Below are positions 18,801 through 26,313 of a stretch of DNA of 36,054 nt, piece after piece; within the stretch, counting starts at the first letter, position 1, and the number at the start of each line of letters is the position of its first letter. Under the pieces are notes generated by a model. The model saw only the letters and a program-made list of their open reading frames with translations, made no database searches and had not been told where the DNA came from. The translations under genes and the position numbers were made by a program. Origin of the DNA: a virus; the IMG/VR virus record IMGVR_UViG_3300023210_000104, positions 1 through 36,054 of that record; one strand, written 5' to 3'.

Positions 18801-20547
18801 TAGCAAACCCGCCTCCAAATCCAGCAGGGTTTGCATATAACCCACTACTTCCGCCTATTATAGGATCATTTACCTGAACAACTAATGAATTTCCAAACCA
18901 GTCTTTAACACCTTGAGGCATAAAACCAGGATCAAATATACCAGATCCAACTGGATCATCAGGTATGTATTCCGCATATATAGTTGATCCTCCAAACTCA
19001 CCACCGGTACCAGAGCTAGCGTCTTCAACAGGAGATAGTATAACAGAAGATTGTCTGCCAAATTTATCTGACAGCACCCATCCAACTTGATAATTTCTGT
19101 TTTGTTTAACAGTATGATTTGGATATTCTATAAATGAAGGATATTCGCAAGAAGCTATTTTTGGTTGAAAATTAACAGTATAGCTAATAGAATCTGGGGG
19201 AGACGGTTTAGTTAAAAAGTTACCATATACAACTCTGTTACTAATTATTTCTTGTGAAAAAGCTTTTGAAGGTACTTTATCAAAAACCCTAACTACTTGG
19301 TCATTAGGTAGTGTTTTTATTGGCTTACGTGATTGATAAGAATATATGTAAAAACTTTCTTCATTATTAATAGAACTTACATTAACCGTGTCCAAAACCT
19401 TTACAGCCAACGAGTCAGATTCTTTATATAATATATCTATTTCAGATATTTTATAACTGCTAGCTATGTTTACGCCTTTATCTGGCAAAGGTATAATTAA
19501 TTCAATATCGTTTACATTGTTTTCAAAGAAATCAACTATGGTACTACTTACCGCGGCATCCTCGTTGCCATTAATAAAATAACCTTTTTGCTTTGGAACA
19601 AAAGCTATTTGTGTAAATGGAGAAAATATGGAATACTCGTTATCTTCAAATTTAAATCTATAAGCAAATCTAACAAATTTATCTTCCAAGTAATCCGGGT
19701 CTCCCGGCCAAGTAGGGTTATCAGCTTGATTGGACATTGTAGAAGCTAAAAAACATAAATTATCTCCAACTTGAGGTGGATCCAGGGGATCTATGCCTTC
19801 CAGTGTCACTATTGTTTGCCCTTCGGTTAACGAGGGCTCTACCGCACTTACAGTTACATATTGGTAGGGAAATATTGTTTCTGTACTACCTCTGTTCCCT
19901 AAAACAGTCATTCCTACTTTTATATTTGGATTTTCTGCAACTTCTATTACTGTATCCGAGGTGACAGATATTATGGTTTCTTTCTCTTGTTTTAAAAGAG
20001 ATATTGCTTTGTACGGATTGTATTTAGATACTGATATATGATTTTCTTTGTAGTAGTGAGAAACACCTTCTCTTAATGCGGTTTCAACATTTATTTTTCT
20101 TGGCTGATTTCTATTGTCTGTCCAAAAAAGTAAATCTTCTAAAAGGTTAACAGATATTATTGTGTTGCTTTGGGAAAAATTTAAAAAAGCGCCCTCAACT
20201 AAAACAAAATAATGATTGTTATTTAAATTATAAGACCTTACAGCGCAACTAGCATCTGCCGGAGCAGTCCCTGTTCCTTTCCAGTCTGTTGTAAATGTAA
20301 TAATGCGCTCATTTGTTGGGTCCATATAATACCCAATAATCTGTATTTGCCCGTAAACACCCGCACCTAATTGAGTGCCTGATACAATTTTATTGCCTTT
20401 AATGTTTTGTAATGTACCAACACTATCTTCTTCAGACTTACCAACAAGTACATTCTGAGCAGTTCTATACTCTCCGTTAGGCAACAACCTGTCATCCAGG
20501 TCTTGATTCATTTTTGCCTTAAGAAAACTGTTTTTAGCTTCAGCCAT
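15868..20547 (-). CDS. Large tail nozzle/muzzle-like protein with cadherin/Ig-like repeats
   Basis: A 1559-aa protein. The N-terminus has MNQDLDDRLLPNGEYRTAQN (about 13-32), then IIGYYMDPTNERIITFTTD near 70-88 and LLEDLLFWTDNRNQPRKIN (about 133-152), a combination typical of large nozzle/muzzle proteins of crAss-like and aquatic podoviruses. The second half is beta-rich and resembles modular surface proteins: residues about 1110-1190 hold a cadherin-like unit (NPVNGTI... YFAIDPGGNVTV... YPLVIKLQDATEIND). The C-terminus ends in Tyr/Trp/Asn/Pro-rich sequence. It would form the tail tube end and probably host-contacting appendages. Base and codon use look like its neighbours. It follows the ring-like protein by 1 base. 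Confidence 0.72.
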   Translation of the reverse strand: MAEAKNSFLKAKMNQDLDDRLLPNGEYRTAQNVLVGKSEEDSVGTLQNIKGNKIVSGTQLGAGVYGQIQIIGYYMDPTNERIITFTTDWKGTGTAPADASCAVRSYNLNNNHYFVLVEGAFLNFSQSNTIISVNLLEDLLFWTDNRNQPRKINVETALREGVSHYYKENHISVSKYNPYKAISLLKQEKETIISVTSDTVIEVAENPNIKVGMTVLGNRGSTETIFPYQYVTVSAVEPSLTEGQTIVTLEGIDPLDPPQVGDNLCFLASTMSNQADNPTWPGDPDYLEDKFVRFAYRFKFEDNEYSIFSPFTQIAFVPKQKGYFINGNEDAAVSSTIVDFFENNVNDIELIIPLPDKGVNIASSYKISEIDILYKESDSLAVKVLDTVNVSSINNEESFYIYSYQSRKPIKTLPNDQVVRVFDKVPSKAFSQEIISNRVVYGNFLTKPSPPDSISYTVNFQPKIASCEYPSFIEYPNHTVKQNRNYQVGWVLSDKFGRQSSVILSPVEDASSGTGGEFGGSTIYAEYIPDDPVGSGIFDPGFMPQGVKDWFGNSLVVQVNDPIIGGSSGLYANPAGFGGGFAIDRQEPVTITDTTYTFTLQATVNQAIPVEGEHLRGYDIDYVKITNVDDTNAPVYVITTESKINDLYLPQQNLVQQLDDIKYSYNINPNGWYSYKIVVKQIEQEYYNVYLPSAFASSGLIEDSTDTDRTVSYLTLINDNINKIPRDLSEVGPDQKQYRSSVKLYGRVKPTVDKLAAGYEFNNAPFFPIRSSDTSTTVGNANDILGTTTDDRQYTGNVSVGSAAPFVTISNLSPDGIIPRGAVIADSDLIGVTPGTFVTSFQRLGLKYNGATSDEGVFAKVNLTTSVNATVGNFINFTTRPGAYIFQGASNPIVARISTANQFGINYKDFEFETAADPTKRFQLAVYETDPFISALDIYWESAEYGLISDINEEVGVGYDGPTGFEPVGFSLFETDPIGTDVTQTFYPLDQNGVQIPQTSLSSFQVEDGNGNITTDGVLFSITQITGGADLGAYRISSASEFTYTWNSEVSNKYTFTIVVANTNPATEWAFQTLSFEGSLENAAPDFTLPAVPNYFVPQPIPFPLPILAALGSTTNPVNGTIQTANETEDLYWSIESGNDDGYFAIDPGGNVTVSMNGAFNGIPYETYPLVIKLQDATEINDAGLVVDTNSLSVTKTINIINGFEKTNFTNPLTEAFTGPLDLGCTNNAQNKDYVVYFSAFNYNNLVPQTFTFLPATTYSISPIRLGPELQRGEFVFGCEYWGIGPGCGSSGTSTDSRGSVYVEAYKRQTNADGTVAQNATWVAAPDLNGVIVQNEQAASNFIFMANDPQGTSNQYGGQNSYLAFGDPLHEYAFFARVTRSSPNGAFLSGTFTARDLHYSGSNFQQVVWEFDGPGGMQLYADSPLHEYNLMYFEDSALTLKYAVNPPNAPGNTLRTTLRKRLASTVPAVDLRDAQYTWYNFAGGVSLTTPLEYPMRGEGTYNADNEVDKTGTPPYVITEKLYNNQGWQPGPPTTYPGPLPINRSFYSLDPTNSDDFWSI

Positions 20548-20548
20548 A

Positions 20549-21718
20549 TTAGTGTTTAATTGTTTTAGATTTATTTCTAAATACCTGTGTGATTTCCTCT
20601 AGCTTTAGATTTGAAAGTCTTATTTTTGTATTACGTAATTTAGCGCTTCTATCGCGTTTAAATCTTTGTACAAGGTATTCAGGCATATTCATGCGAACAG
20701 ACAATATAGAGTATGCTATATGAGCATACATAGCCTCCTCGGCTAGCTTTGGCACGTACATGTCTTTGTCATAAGCAAGACCGTCTGATATATACTCAAA
20801 TATTATAAGTTTTCCCACAAGGTTACTTGAAAAAGAAATTTTACCTTCTCTTTCGTTTATTGTAAAAAATCCGTTAATATTTGTTGTTTCTGGATTTAAG
20901 CCATATCTTTGGCCAAGCGTGCTGCCTCTCCATGTGTAAGCATCTATCTCCGCATCATAGCTGTTATAAAATTCACTGTCATAAGCGCCTGTAATTTTAT
21001 TCATATTGGCATTACCCCACCTTTCATCTATAAGTGGCGTACCCTGAAGATTTTCAGCATACTCATCTTGAATAGGAACACCGTCGTCCGTTTGTTGAAT
21101 AGGCATTTCGGTAGGGTTTGACGTTAATCGAGTAGGATATATAACATGCTTAACACCCAACTTGTCAACCCACGATAGCTTAACGTAGTTTACGTAATCC
21201 TGCGGAAGTATAACCGAAAGATTATTTGGTATACTTAATTCTTGTTGCTTAACACTCTTTAAAGTGTCGTAGCTAAATTCTTGAATGCCTCTTTTTGCGT
21301 GAAAAACTACTTCCGTTCTTTTAACGCTTGGTATAATTTTACCTTCACCTACATATGCTACAATAAAGTTGTTCACTATATCTTTTAAGCTAACTCCTGC
21401 GTAATCACCGTAGTTAGTTTCTTTTAAACGAACTCTATAAAAGCCCGCAGCAAAATCACCCGTGGTTAATGTTATTAAGTTTTTTGATAATGTGTATTCA
21501 ACGCTAACCGGTGTATATGGATCAAGTCCAGATTGGCTATACTCTAATACAAAATTATTTTTCCAGTAGTCTACATCGGAGGGATTCCATGAACCGCTGT
21601 TGTACAATTTCATTTTTTCGTCAAACGTATATTGTAATGAAGTTGCGCCTAATAAGGTTTGATGTATAATCTGCGAAGCCGCGTAATATTGTTGATTTGT
21701 TTCGTTTATTAATCCCAT
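20549..21718 (-). CDS. Ring/adaptor-like head-tail protein (tubular-A-like)
   Basis: A 389-aa protein. The central and C-terminal parts are diagnostic by eye: VKRTEVVFHAKRGIQEFSYD (about 131-150), LPQDYVNYVKLSWVD (about 172-186), and a C-terminal helical region LAEEAMYAHIAYSILSVR followed by a basic FKRDRSAKLRNTKIRLS segment. This pattern occurs in ring or tail-tube adaptor proteins of crAss-like and aquatic podoviruses, similar in role to T7 gp11. The N-terminus (residues 1-120) is a separate beta-rich domain. It is 3 bases from the preceding ring-like gene and 1 base from the 1559-aa protein, as expected for a connector built in sequence. Function is inferred from the family pattern and order. 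Confidence 0.7.
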   Translation of the reverse strand: MGLINETNQQYYAASQIIHQTLLGATSLQYTFDEKMKLYNSGSWNPSDVDYWKNNFVLEYSQSGLDPYTPVSVEYTLSKNLITLTTGDFAAGFYRVRLKETNYGDYAGVSLKDIVNNFIVAYVGEGKIIPSVKRTEVVFHAKRGIQEFSYDTLKSVKQQELSIPNNLSVILPQDYVNYVKLSWVDKLGVKHVIYPTRLTSNPTEMPIQQTDDGVPIQDEYAENLQGTPLIDERWGNANMNKITGAYDSEFYNSYDAEIDAYTWRGSTLGQRYGLNPETTNINGFFTINEREGKISFSSNLVGKLIIFEYISDGLAYDKDMYVPKLAEEAMYAHIAYSILSVRMNMPEYLVQRFKRDRSAKLRNTKIRLSNLKLEEITQVFRNKSKTIKH

Positions 21719-21721
21719 CTA

Positions 21722-22642
21722 TTAGCTTTTTTCGTTTACTTTTTCTTCTTGTATTTTTCCAGCGGCAGCCTGAATTATTTGGGGGTCTCTTATAACTACC
21801 CCAGCGTATGATAATATTCTTATTATCAATGAGGTCTGCTCTGTTGGTTGCAATTCAAAGTCCACGCTATTTGCTGGATCATATATATATCCGCCAGATG
21901 TTGTGAATGACCAAACAGGTGGAATAGGCTTTTTTAAGTAATTAGCGGTTATACCGCTTTGTATGCTTTTTGGGTATACATATAATTTATTTTCTTCAAA
22001 AATATATACAGGATATTCTGTCGTAGGCTTAGTCAAAGGCGACATATTCACATACAAAAAGTCATTCCGGTTTATTCTTTCAACCTCAAGCTCGTCGTCA
22101 TATATGACTGTGCCTATTTTGTAAAAATCATTTTGATAAAGTACTACATTAATAGTAAAGGCTGTTGTTGGAGTTGGGCTCACTGTTATAAATCCATTGC
22201 TTGCAGATAAAGTATATCCAATATTTTCTGTTTGCAAAACACCATCAAAAAATACTTGTAGCGTTCCCTCTGCAACTTGAGCTGCTTGCAATACTTGAAA
22301 AGCATATGCGGATTGTCCTATTACGGCAGTTATTGTTTCTTGCGCCACTTGAGAAGATGGTGTGGGCAAATTAAAATATCCGCCAGGATTGTAGTTTGCC
22401 GTGGCGGGAATTGTTTTAAATGGAGCTAGCTTTTCCTCTATATTTTTTACCCTATTAGAGTACTCGCTGTCATTTTCAGGAATACGTAGCTGTTGATTTA
22501 AGTCTTCAAAATATTCGTTGAACATTTCAAGCTGTACCTGTGCACCTATTTTATTGTATTCGTCAGGGGTTAAGTACCCACGACTTTCTTTGTTTAATAT
22601 CAACAAAACAGTTCTATATACTGTGTCTACGCTTACCGCCAT
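21722..22642 (-). CDS. Head-tail connector/ring-like protein
   Basis: A 306-aa protein. It opens with VDTVYRTVLLILNKESRGYL followed by TPDEYNKIGAQVQLEMFNEY (about 5-45), a helical module that recurs at this position in aquatic phage connector proteins and crAss-like ring proteins. A beta-rich middle (about 85-170) contains a duplicated-looking FINVVLYQNDF strand set, and the C-terminal part (about 190-290) has SPLTKPTTEYPVYIFEENKL and a final amphipathic helix. It probably forms a ring below the portal. It is the first gene after a non-coding hairpin and has the leader TAATTAATAAATAAAACAA before ATG. Confidence 0.7.
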   Translation of the reverse strand: MAVSVDTVYRTVLLILNKESRGYLTPDEYNKIGAQVQLEMFNEYFEDLNQQLRIPENDSEYSNRVKNIEEKLAPFKTIPATANYNPGGYFNLPTPSSQVAQETITAVIGQSAYAFQVLQAAQVAEGTLQVFFDGVLQTENIGYTLSASNGFITVSPTPTTAFTINVVLYQNDFYKIGTVIYDDELEVERINRNDFLYVNMSPLTKPTTEYPVYIFEENKLYVYPKSIQSGITANYLKKPIPPVWSFTTSGGYIYDPANSVDFELQPTEQTSLIIRILSYAGVVIRDPQIIQAAAGKIQEEKVNEKS

Positions 22643-22668
22643 TTGTTTTATTTATTAATTATAGCAGT

Positions 22669-22691
22669 TAGGCCACCTTTAAAGCGGCCTA
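22669..22691 (-). other. Minus-strand RNA hairpin in the 276-aa/ring gene gap
   Basis: In the 70-base gap, minus-strand RNA forms an 8-bp stem (TAGGCC/GGCCTA, one G-U, one C-G) around a TTTAAAG loop. The G-U pair exists only in minus-strand RNA; on the plus strand that position is an A-C mismatch. No T run follows, so it is not a classical terminator; processing, attenuation or mRNA stabilisation are options. Confidence 0.5.
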
Positions 22692-22712
22692 TCTACTATA
22701 TAGTATTACACG

Positions 22713-23543
22713 TTATTGTAACTTTTTCTCTATTGACCTTAAAACTTCAATACCTTCGTCGGTTTTAAAGAATGCAGCCATAGCAGAATATGGGTTTTCA
22801 TCAAACGGAACCGTCATAAGCTTTCTGTTATTAGAAGCCCAAGTAAATGTTCTGTTATCACCCGATAGTTTAATTATATTTGTTTCTGTTGCAACAATTG
22901 CTATGTTCCTAAGTTGAACATTTTCATCTGTAGCAAGCTCAATAAATAAATTTGGATTATTTTTTGCAAATATTAATAAATCTCTTTTTATTTCTTTAGA
23001 TGACATTTCTGTTACCTTAGATCCAAGCTCTACTCTTAAAATTGCTTCGCCTTGATCAACATTCATTTCTCTAGCCGCGTTTAATGCCTCAATTTGCATT
23101 TCAATTTCTACAATTTCATTTTTAGCATCGCTAACTTTATCAAACTCACTATATATTCGCCCCTTCATTGGGTGATATAAAGACAAGAGTTTTTGGAGAT
23201 TTTGTTTTTGTTTTGGAACAAACAAAGTACCCTCTTTAAATATAATGTGGGCCATTGTTGATTCGCCTTTTTGTTCGTCTACCAAAGGAGAGCTTTGATT
23301 AGTTGCATATCGCAATTCTCTTTGCTTACCTGCTTTTTCATCAAACCATAATAAAGGATATCTCCTACTATGCTTCGACGGGATTATATGAGTTAATGGA
23401 CTGCGTTTTCCTATTAAATAATAAGTTCTATCTTTAATTTCCCACTCTGGTTCTGTTTGTTTTGGTTTAACTGCTTGTTTTTTTTCTACAGTTGGTTGAG
23501 GTGCAACCTCAGTTTTTTCTACTGCTTTAGCTTCTTTAGCCAT
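22713..23543 (-). CDS. Conserved virion-module protein of unknown function
   Basis: A 276-aa protein with a charged, Pro/Lys/Glu-rich N-terminal tail (residues 1-32), then WEIKDRTYYLIGKRSPLTHI and SRRYPLLWFDEKAGKQRELRY (about 33-85), STMAHIIFKEGTLFVPKQKQ (about 94-115), a coiled coil (about 135-160) and a helical C-terminal region. I recall similar proteins from aquatic phage genomes near the capsid gene but no function. The position between capsid and ring proteins and the isolating hairpins on both sides suggest its own expression level. A decoration, head-completion or non-structural helper role are all possible. I do not recognise a fold. Confidence 0.65.
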   Translation of the reverse strand: MAKEAKAVEKTEVAPQPTVEKKQAVKPKQTEPEWEIKDRTYYLIGKRSPLTHIIPSKHSRRYPLLWFDEKAGKQRELRYATNQSSPLVDEQKGESTMAHIIFKEGTLFVPKQKQNLQKLLSLYHPMKGRIYSEFDKVSDAKNEIVEIEMQIEALNAAREMNVDQGEAILRVELGSKVTEMSSKEIKRDLLIFAKNNPNLFIELATDENVQLRNIAIVATETNIIKLSGDNRTFTWASNNRKLMTVPFDENPYSAMAAFFKTDEGIEVLRSIEKKLQ

Positions 23544-23571
23544 AATATAATAAAATAAAAATGTTAATAAA

Positions 23572-23611
23572 AGTAATAACTACCCTCGTCAGTTCAACGA
23601 GGGTAATTACT
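23572..23611 (-). terminator. Terminator-like hairpin directly after the capsid gene
   Basis: A perfect 9-bp stem TACCCTCGT (23581-23589) with ACGAGGGTA (23597-23605) encloses a 7-base loop and continues as AGTAAT/ATTACT (6 bp) past a 3-base bulge. It starts 9 bases after the capsid gene stop. On the minus strand it is followed by a T-rich tract (ACTTTTATTAACATTTTTA). It likely acts as a partial terminator or a 3' stabiliser that lets capsid mRNA exceed that of downstream genes. Confidence 0.7.
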
Positions 23612-23620
23612 ACAGAATAA

Positions 23621-25066
23621 TTATACTACTGGAGAAGATGTAAATAACACAAAGTTATTTGCAGCTTGCACACATAAGCATCTTTCAGATAGGAAGTGTA
23701 CTTCCATAGCGTCAAGATCAGATGTAGCAGCTCCACCTACAGAACCAGTAATCCAAGACTTCATACGTCTGTCATCAGCTTGCGAAGCACGGTAACGTAC
23801 ATGCAAGAATGGTCGGCGAATGTTTGATCCAAGGATTTGATCGTATACAGTTGAAGTTCCAGCTGGAATAAGTACACCATCAATGTCATCCATACCACCA
23901 CGAGTGGAGATGTCATTTAAGTATTTCCAGTCAGTCTTATAAAAATCGTAAGAACCTCTTCGGAAACCGCTGAACCCTAAGTTCAATGCCATTTCTTCTG
24001 AGTTTTCAAACAATCCATAAGCAGTACCTCCATTACTTCCAGAAGAGATGTTAGCTAGCATATCATCAAAAGCTAGATTCGTGTCTCTATCTAAGAAAAG
24101 CATGTTCTCTTCGATAGCTCCTTGAGTATCTAATTGCTTAAGAATAACGTCAAATTCTGCAATACCAGAGGTAGCTCCAGTTCCAGCAAAATCAGCATTA
24201 GTATATACGTTACCGCGATCTTCGATAGCTGCAAATAAACCTTCAGTACCTTTGCCGTTGATTGTTGCACTAAATCCAGGCACTAAAGCTTGGTTAGTAG
24301 CAAAACCTCCAGCAGCAGCAGCAAGTTCACCTTCAACTACAGACATTTCTAAGTAATCTTCAAAACGTAAGCGAGTTTCGCCTTCAGCTTTTAAGTACCA
24401 TAAAAATCCAGAAGTTCCAGCTTCAGTAGCAACTTCTACCCAACCAATTTGAGCTGTGTCAGAACCAGAGATAGAATATTTATCTTTGATAATGATTGGT
24501 GAGTTAGAAAACTGCGTAAAAGATGGGGTGATATTTGCTGTAGATCCTACTGTACCTTTAGCAAATTCAGAACCATATACAAATACATTAACAGTAGTCC
24601 CTAAACCGCTCAAATCAGCAGCTTGATAAGGATATACAACTGCAGTTGTATCAGTTACAGCACCTACAATAACTTTTTCAGTTTTTGGCGATCCACCTAC
24701 AGTGGTATTGTCGCCAACTACCAAAGTCATGTTTGGTACAATAACGTGGCCAGATGGTAAAGTTAATGTAGTAGCCTGGTCGCTAGTTACCCCTTGATAA
24801 GAGACGTGTAATCTGTTTTGTTCAGACCAAACAACTTGGTCAGATTGTAGAGGCATTTCTGCTCCTACCATTCGTAAGAAGCCAGAGATAGTACGATTTC
24901 CATATCTTTCTATTTCTGCTTCGTAGATTTCGGGTAGATATTGTTGTGCAAAATCATTCCCTGATCCGTCAGTAAAGTTTAAGTAGTTAGTGCTAAGCGC
25001 TTGTTGCTTTTGTGAAGGCAACGTAGACGCTGGAAAAGCACCACCAGTTACAAAATTTCCTGCCAT
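23621..25066 (-). CDS. Major capsid protein
   Basis: A 481-aa protein, predicted to form the icosahedral shell. Support is mainly context and composition: it follows portal and scaffold-type genes, has a Gly/Thr/Ala/Ser-rich body, balanced codon use with many preferred codons, and its own 3' hairpin. Segments such as LPEIYEAEIERYGNRTISGF (about 44-63), EGETRLRFEDYLEMSVVEGEL (about 229-249), DDRRMKSWITGSVGG and a C-terminal VHFLSERCLCVQAANNFVLF are of the type found in HK97-fold capsid proteins of crAss-like and aquatic podoviruses. An inserted beta-rich stretch (about 100-190) could be a surface domain. No scaffold/protease fusion is visible. Confidence 0.85.
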   Translation of the reverse strand: MAGNFVTGGAFPASTLPSQKQQALSTNYLNFTDGSGNDFAQQYLPEIYEAEIERYGNRTISGFLRMVGAEMPLQSDQVVWSEQNRLHVSYQGVTSDQATTLTLPSGHVIVPNMTLVVGDNTTVGGSPKTEKVIVGAVTDTTAVVYPYQAADLSGLGTTVNVFVYGSEFAKGTVGSTANITPSFTQFSNSPIIIKDKYSISGSDTAQIGWVEVATEAGTSGFLWYLKAEGETRLRFEDYLEMSVVEGELAAAAGGFATNQALVPGFSATINGKGTEGLFAAIEDRGNVYTNADFAGTGATSGIAEFDVILKQLDTQGAIEENMLFLDRDTNLAFDDMLANISSGSNGGTAYGLFENSEEMALNLGFSGFRRGSYDFYKTDWKYLNDISTRGGMDDIDGVLIPAGTSTVYDQILGSNIRRPFLHVRYRASQADDRRMKSWITGSVGGAATSDLDAMEVHFLSERCLCVQAANNFVLFTSSPVV

Positions 25067-25083
25067 AATAAAATGTTTTAAAA

Positions 25084-26280
25084 TTAGTTTTTAGTTCGTG
25101 TTTTAATTTTTAATCTTGAAGAATCAACACCATTAACAGCTTTTACTTTTATCCCATTAACAAAAACATTACCTGGAACAGATTGTCTTACATCAGCTGT
25201 AACATTATTAGATTTAGCTGTTATATCACGCACTGCGTCGGCTTTGCCTTGCTCATAAAAATGCTGGGCAATTGTATCGGCATTTCTGGCTGCAAATATA
25301 GCTTTATGATATTGAGAGTAATTTTTAACTTGGCCGTTTTTGTCTAGAAACTTTCCGACAACACCTGTTAAATCACTTTGTTCATTCATAACCGAGCTAG
25401 CGTCTTTTACTGAGTACCTGTATTTTTTTTCACCCACGTTAAAATCAAAACCTTTGAAATCGTTGTTAAAGTAATTTTCGGTACTTTTTAAAAACGCATC
25501 GCGTACTTGCTGGTTTGCTTGTTGCTCTTCGTTGTATCTATTGAAAAAATCCATAGCTTTTTGTTGGTCTTGGGTTACGCCGGGCCTCAACTTGATTTCC
25601 TCGTAATATTTACCCTTTAAACTTTCCAAATAGTTTTTGGCTTTTGCAATTTCTTCCTTGTACGCAATTTTCTTTTTACGCACATCCCTTTCTTCATCAA
25701 GCTCTTCATCATATGAAAAGTCTTCAAGTAAAAGGTTAATATCTTCGCCTTCTAAATAAGGCTTTGTTTTTCTATAATACTCTCTTAATAATGTAACGTT
25801 ATCTACATTGGAGTAATCAGCGTTTAGGCGTACATAATCTTGCAATGTTCCGCCTGTTTCATTCATAAATTCTACAACCTTTTGAATGTTTTCAGGTAAG
25901 TTATGTTCTTGCTTAGTTTCCGCTACGGTTTCTTTAACTAATTCTTGCGGATTTTCAACTACTTCTTTTACCTCTTCGTCTGTTATTTCTTGCAGCACCC
26001 CTTCATTCGCTTCTGTAGCGGTGTCTTGTACTTGTTCAACCACTTCTTTGCTGTCGCTACTGTTTTCGGATTGTCCGACAATATCATTGCCTGCATCTGC
26101 GCTTTGCTCTTGAACGGCATCTTTTTCTTCTTTTGGTTGCTCGTCAATTACTACTTTAGTAACTTCCTCTTCTTTTGGTTTGGATAAATCAACTTTAACT
26201 ACTTCGTCTTTTTTAACCAACTTTTTAGGGGTTTTTCTTTTTTTAATTTTGAATTCCCCTTCTTGCTTTACTTCTGACAT
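25084..26280 (-). CDS. Putative scaffolding protein
   Basis: A 398-aa protein. Residues about 1-130 are highly charged, low-complexity Glu/Lys/Val/Gln sequence (EEVTKVVIDEQPKEEKDA, SENSSDSKEVVEQVQDTATE), likely disordered. The middle (about 135-290) is helical, with EELDEERDVRKKKIAYKEEI and similar coiled-coil stretches, and the C-terminus is shorter and basic (NVFVNGIKVKAVNG... RLKIKTRTKN). The acidic, coiled-coil character, the position between portal and capsid genes and the small basic end fit a scaffold that directs capsid assembly and leaves or is degraded. No protease motif is seen. Assignment is by position and composition. Confidence 0.6.
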   Translation of the reverse strand: MSEVKQEGEFKIKKRKTPKKLVKKDEVVKVDLSKPKEEEVTKVVIDEQPKEEKDAVQEQSADAGNDIVGQSENSSDSKEVVEQVQDTATEANEGVLQEITDEEVKEVVENPQELVKETVAETKQEHNLPENIQKVVEFMNETGGTLQDYVRLNADYSNVDNVTLLREYYRKTKPYLEGEDINLLLEDFSYDEELDEERDVRKKKIAYKEEIAKAKNYLESLKGKYYEEIKLRPGVTQDQQKAMDFFNRYNEEQQANQQVRDAFLKSTENYFNNDFKGFDFNVGEKKYRYSVKDASSVMNEQSDLTGVVGKFLDKNGQVKNYSQYHKAIFAARNADTIAQHFYEQGKADAVRDITAKSNNVTADVRQSVPGNVFVNGIKVKAVNGVDSSRLKIKTRTKN

Positions 26281-26313
26281 AATATAATATAATTAAATAA
26301 TTAAAAATTTACT

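Noticed and set aside
22669-22691. The 22669-22691 hairpin as a rho-independent terminator
   Set aside because: The minus strand continues with AACTGCTATAATT, with no T run.
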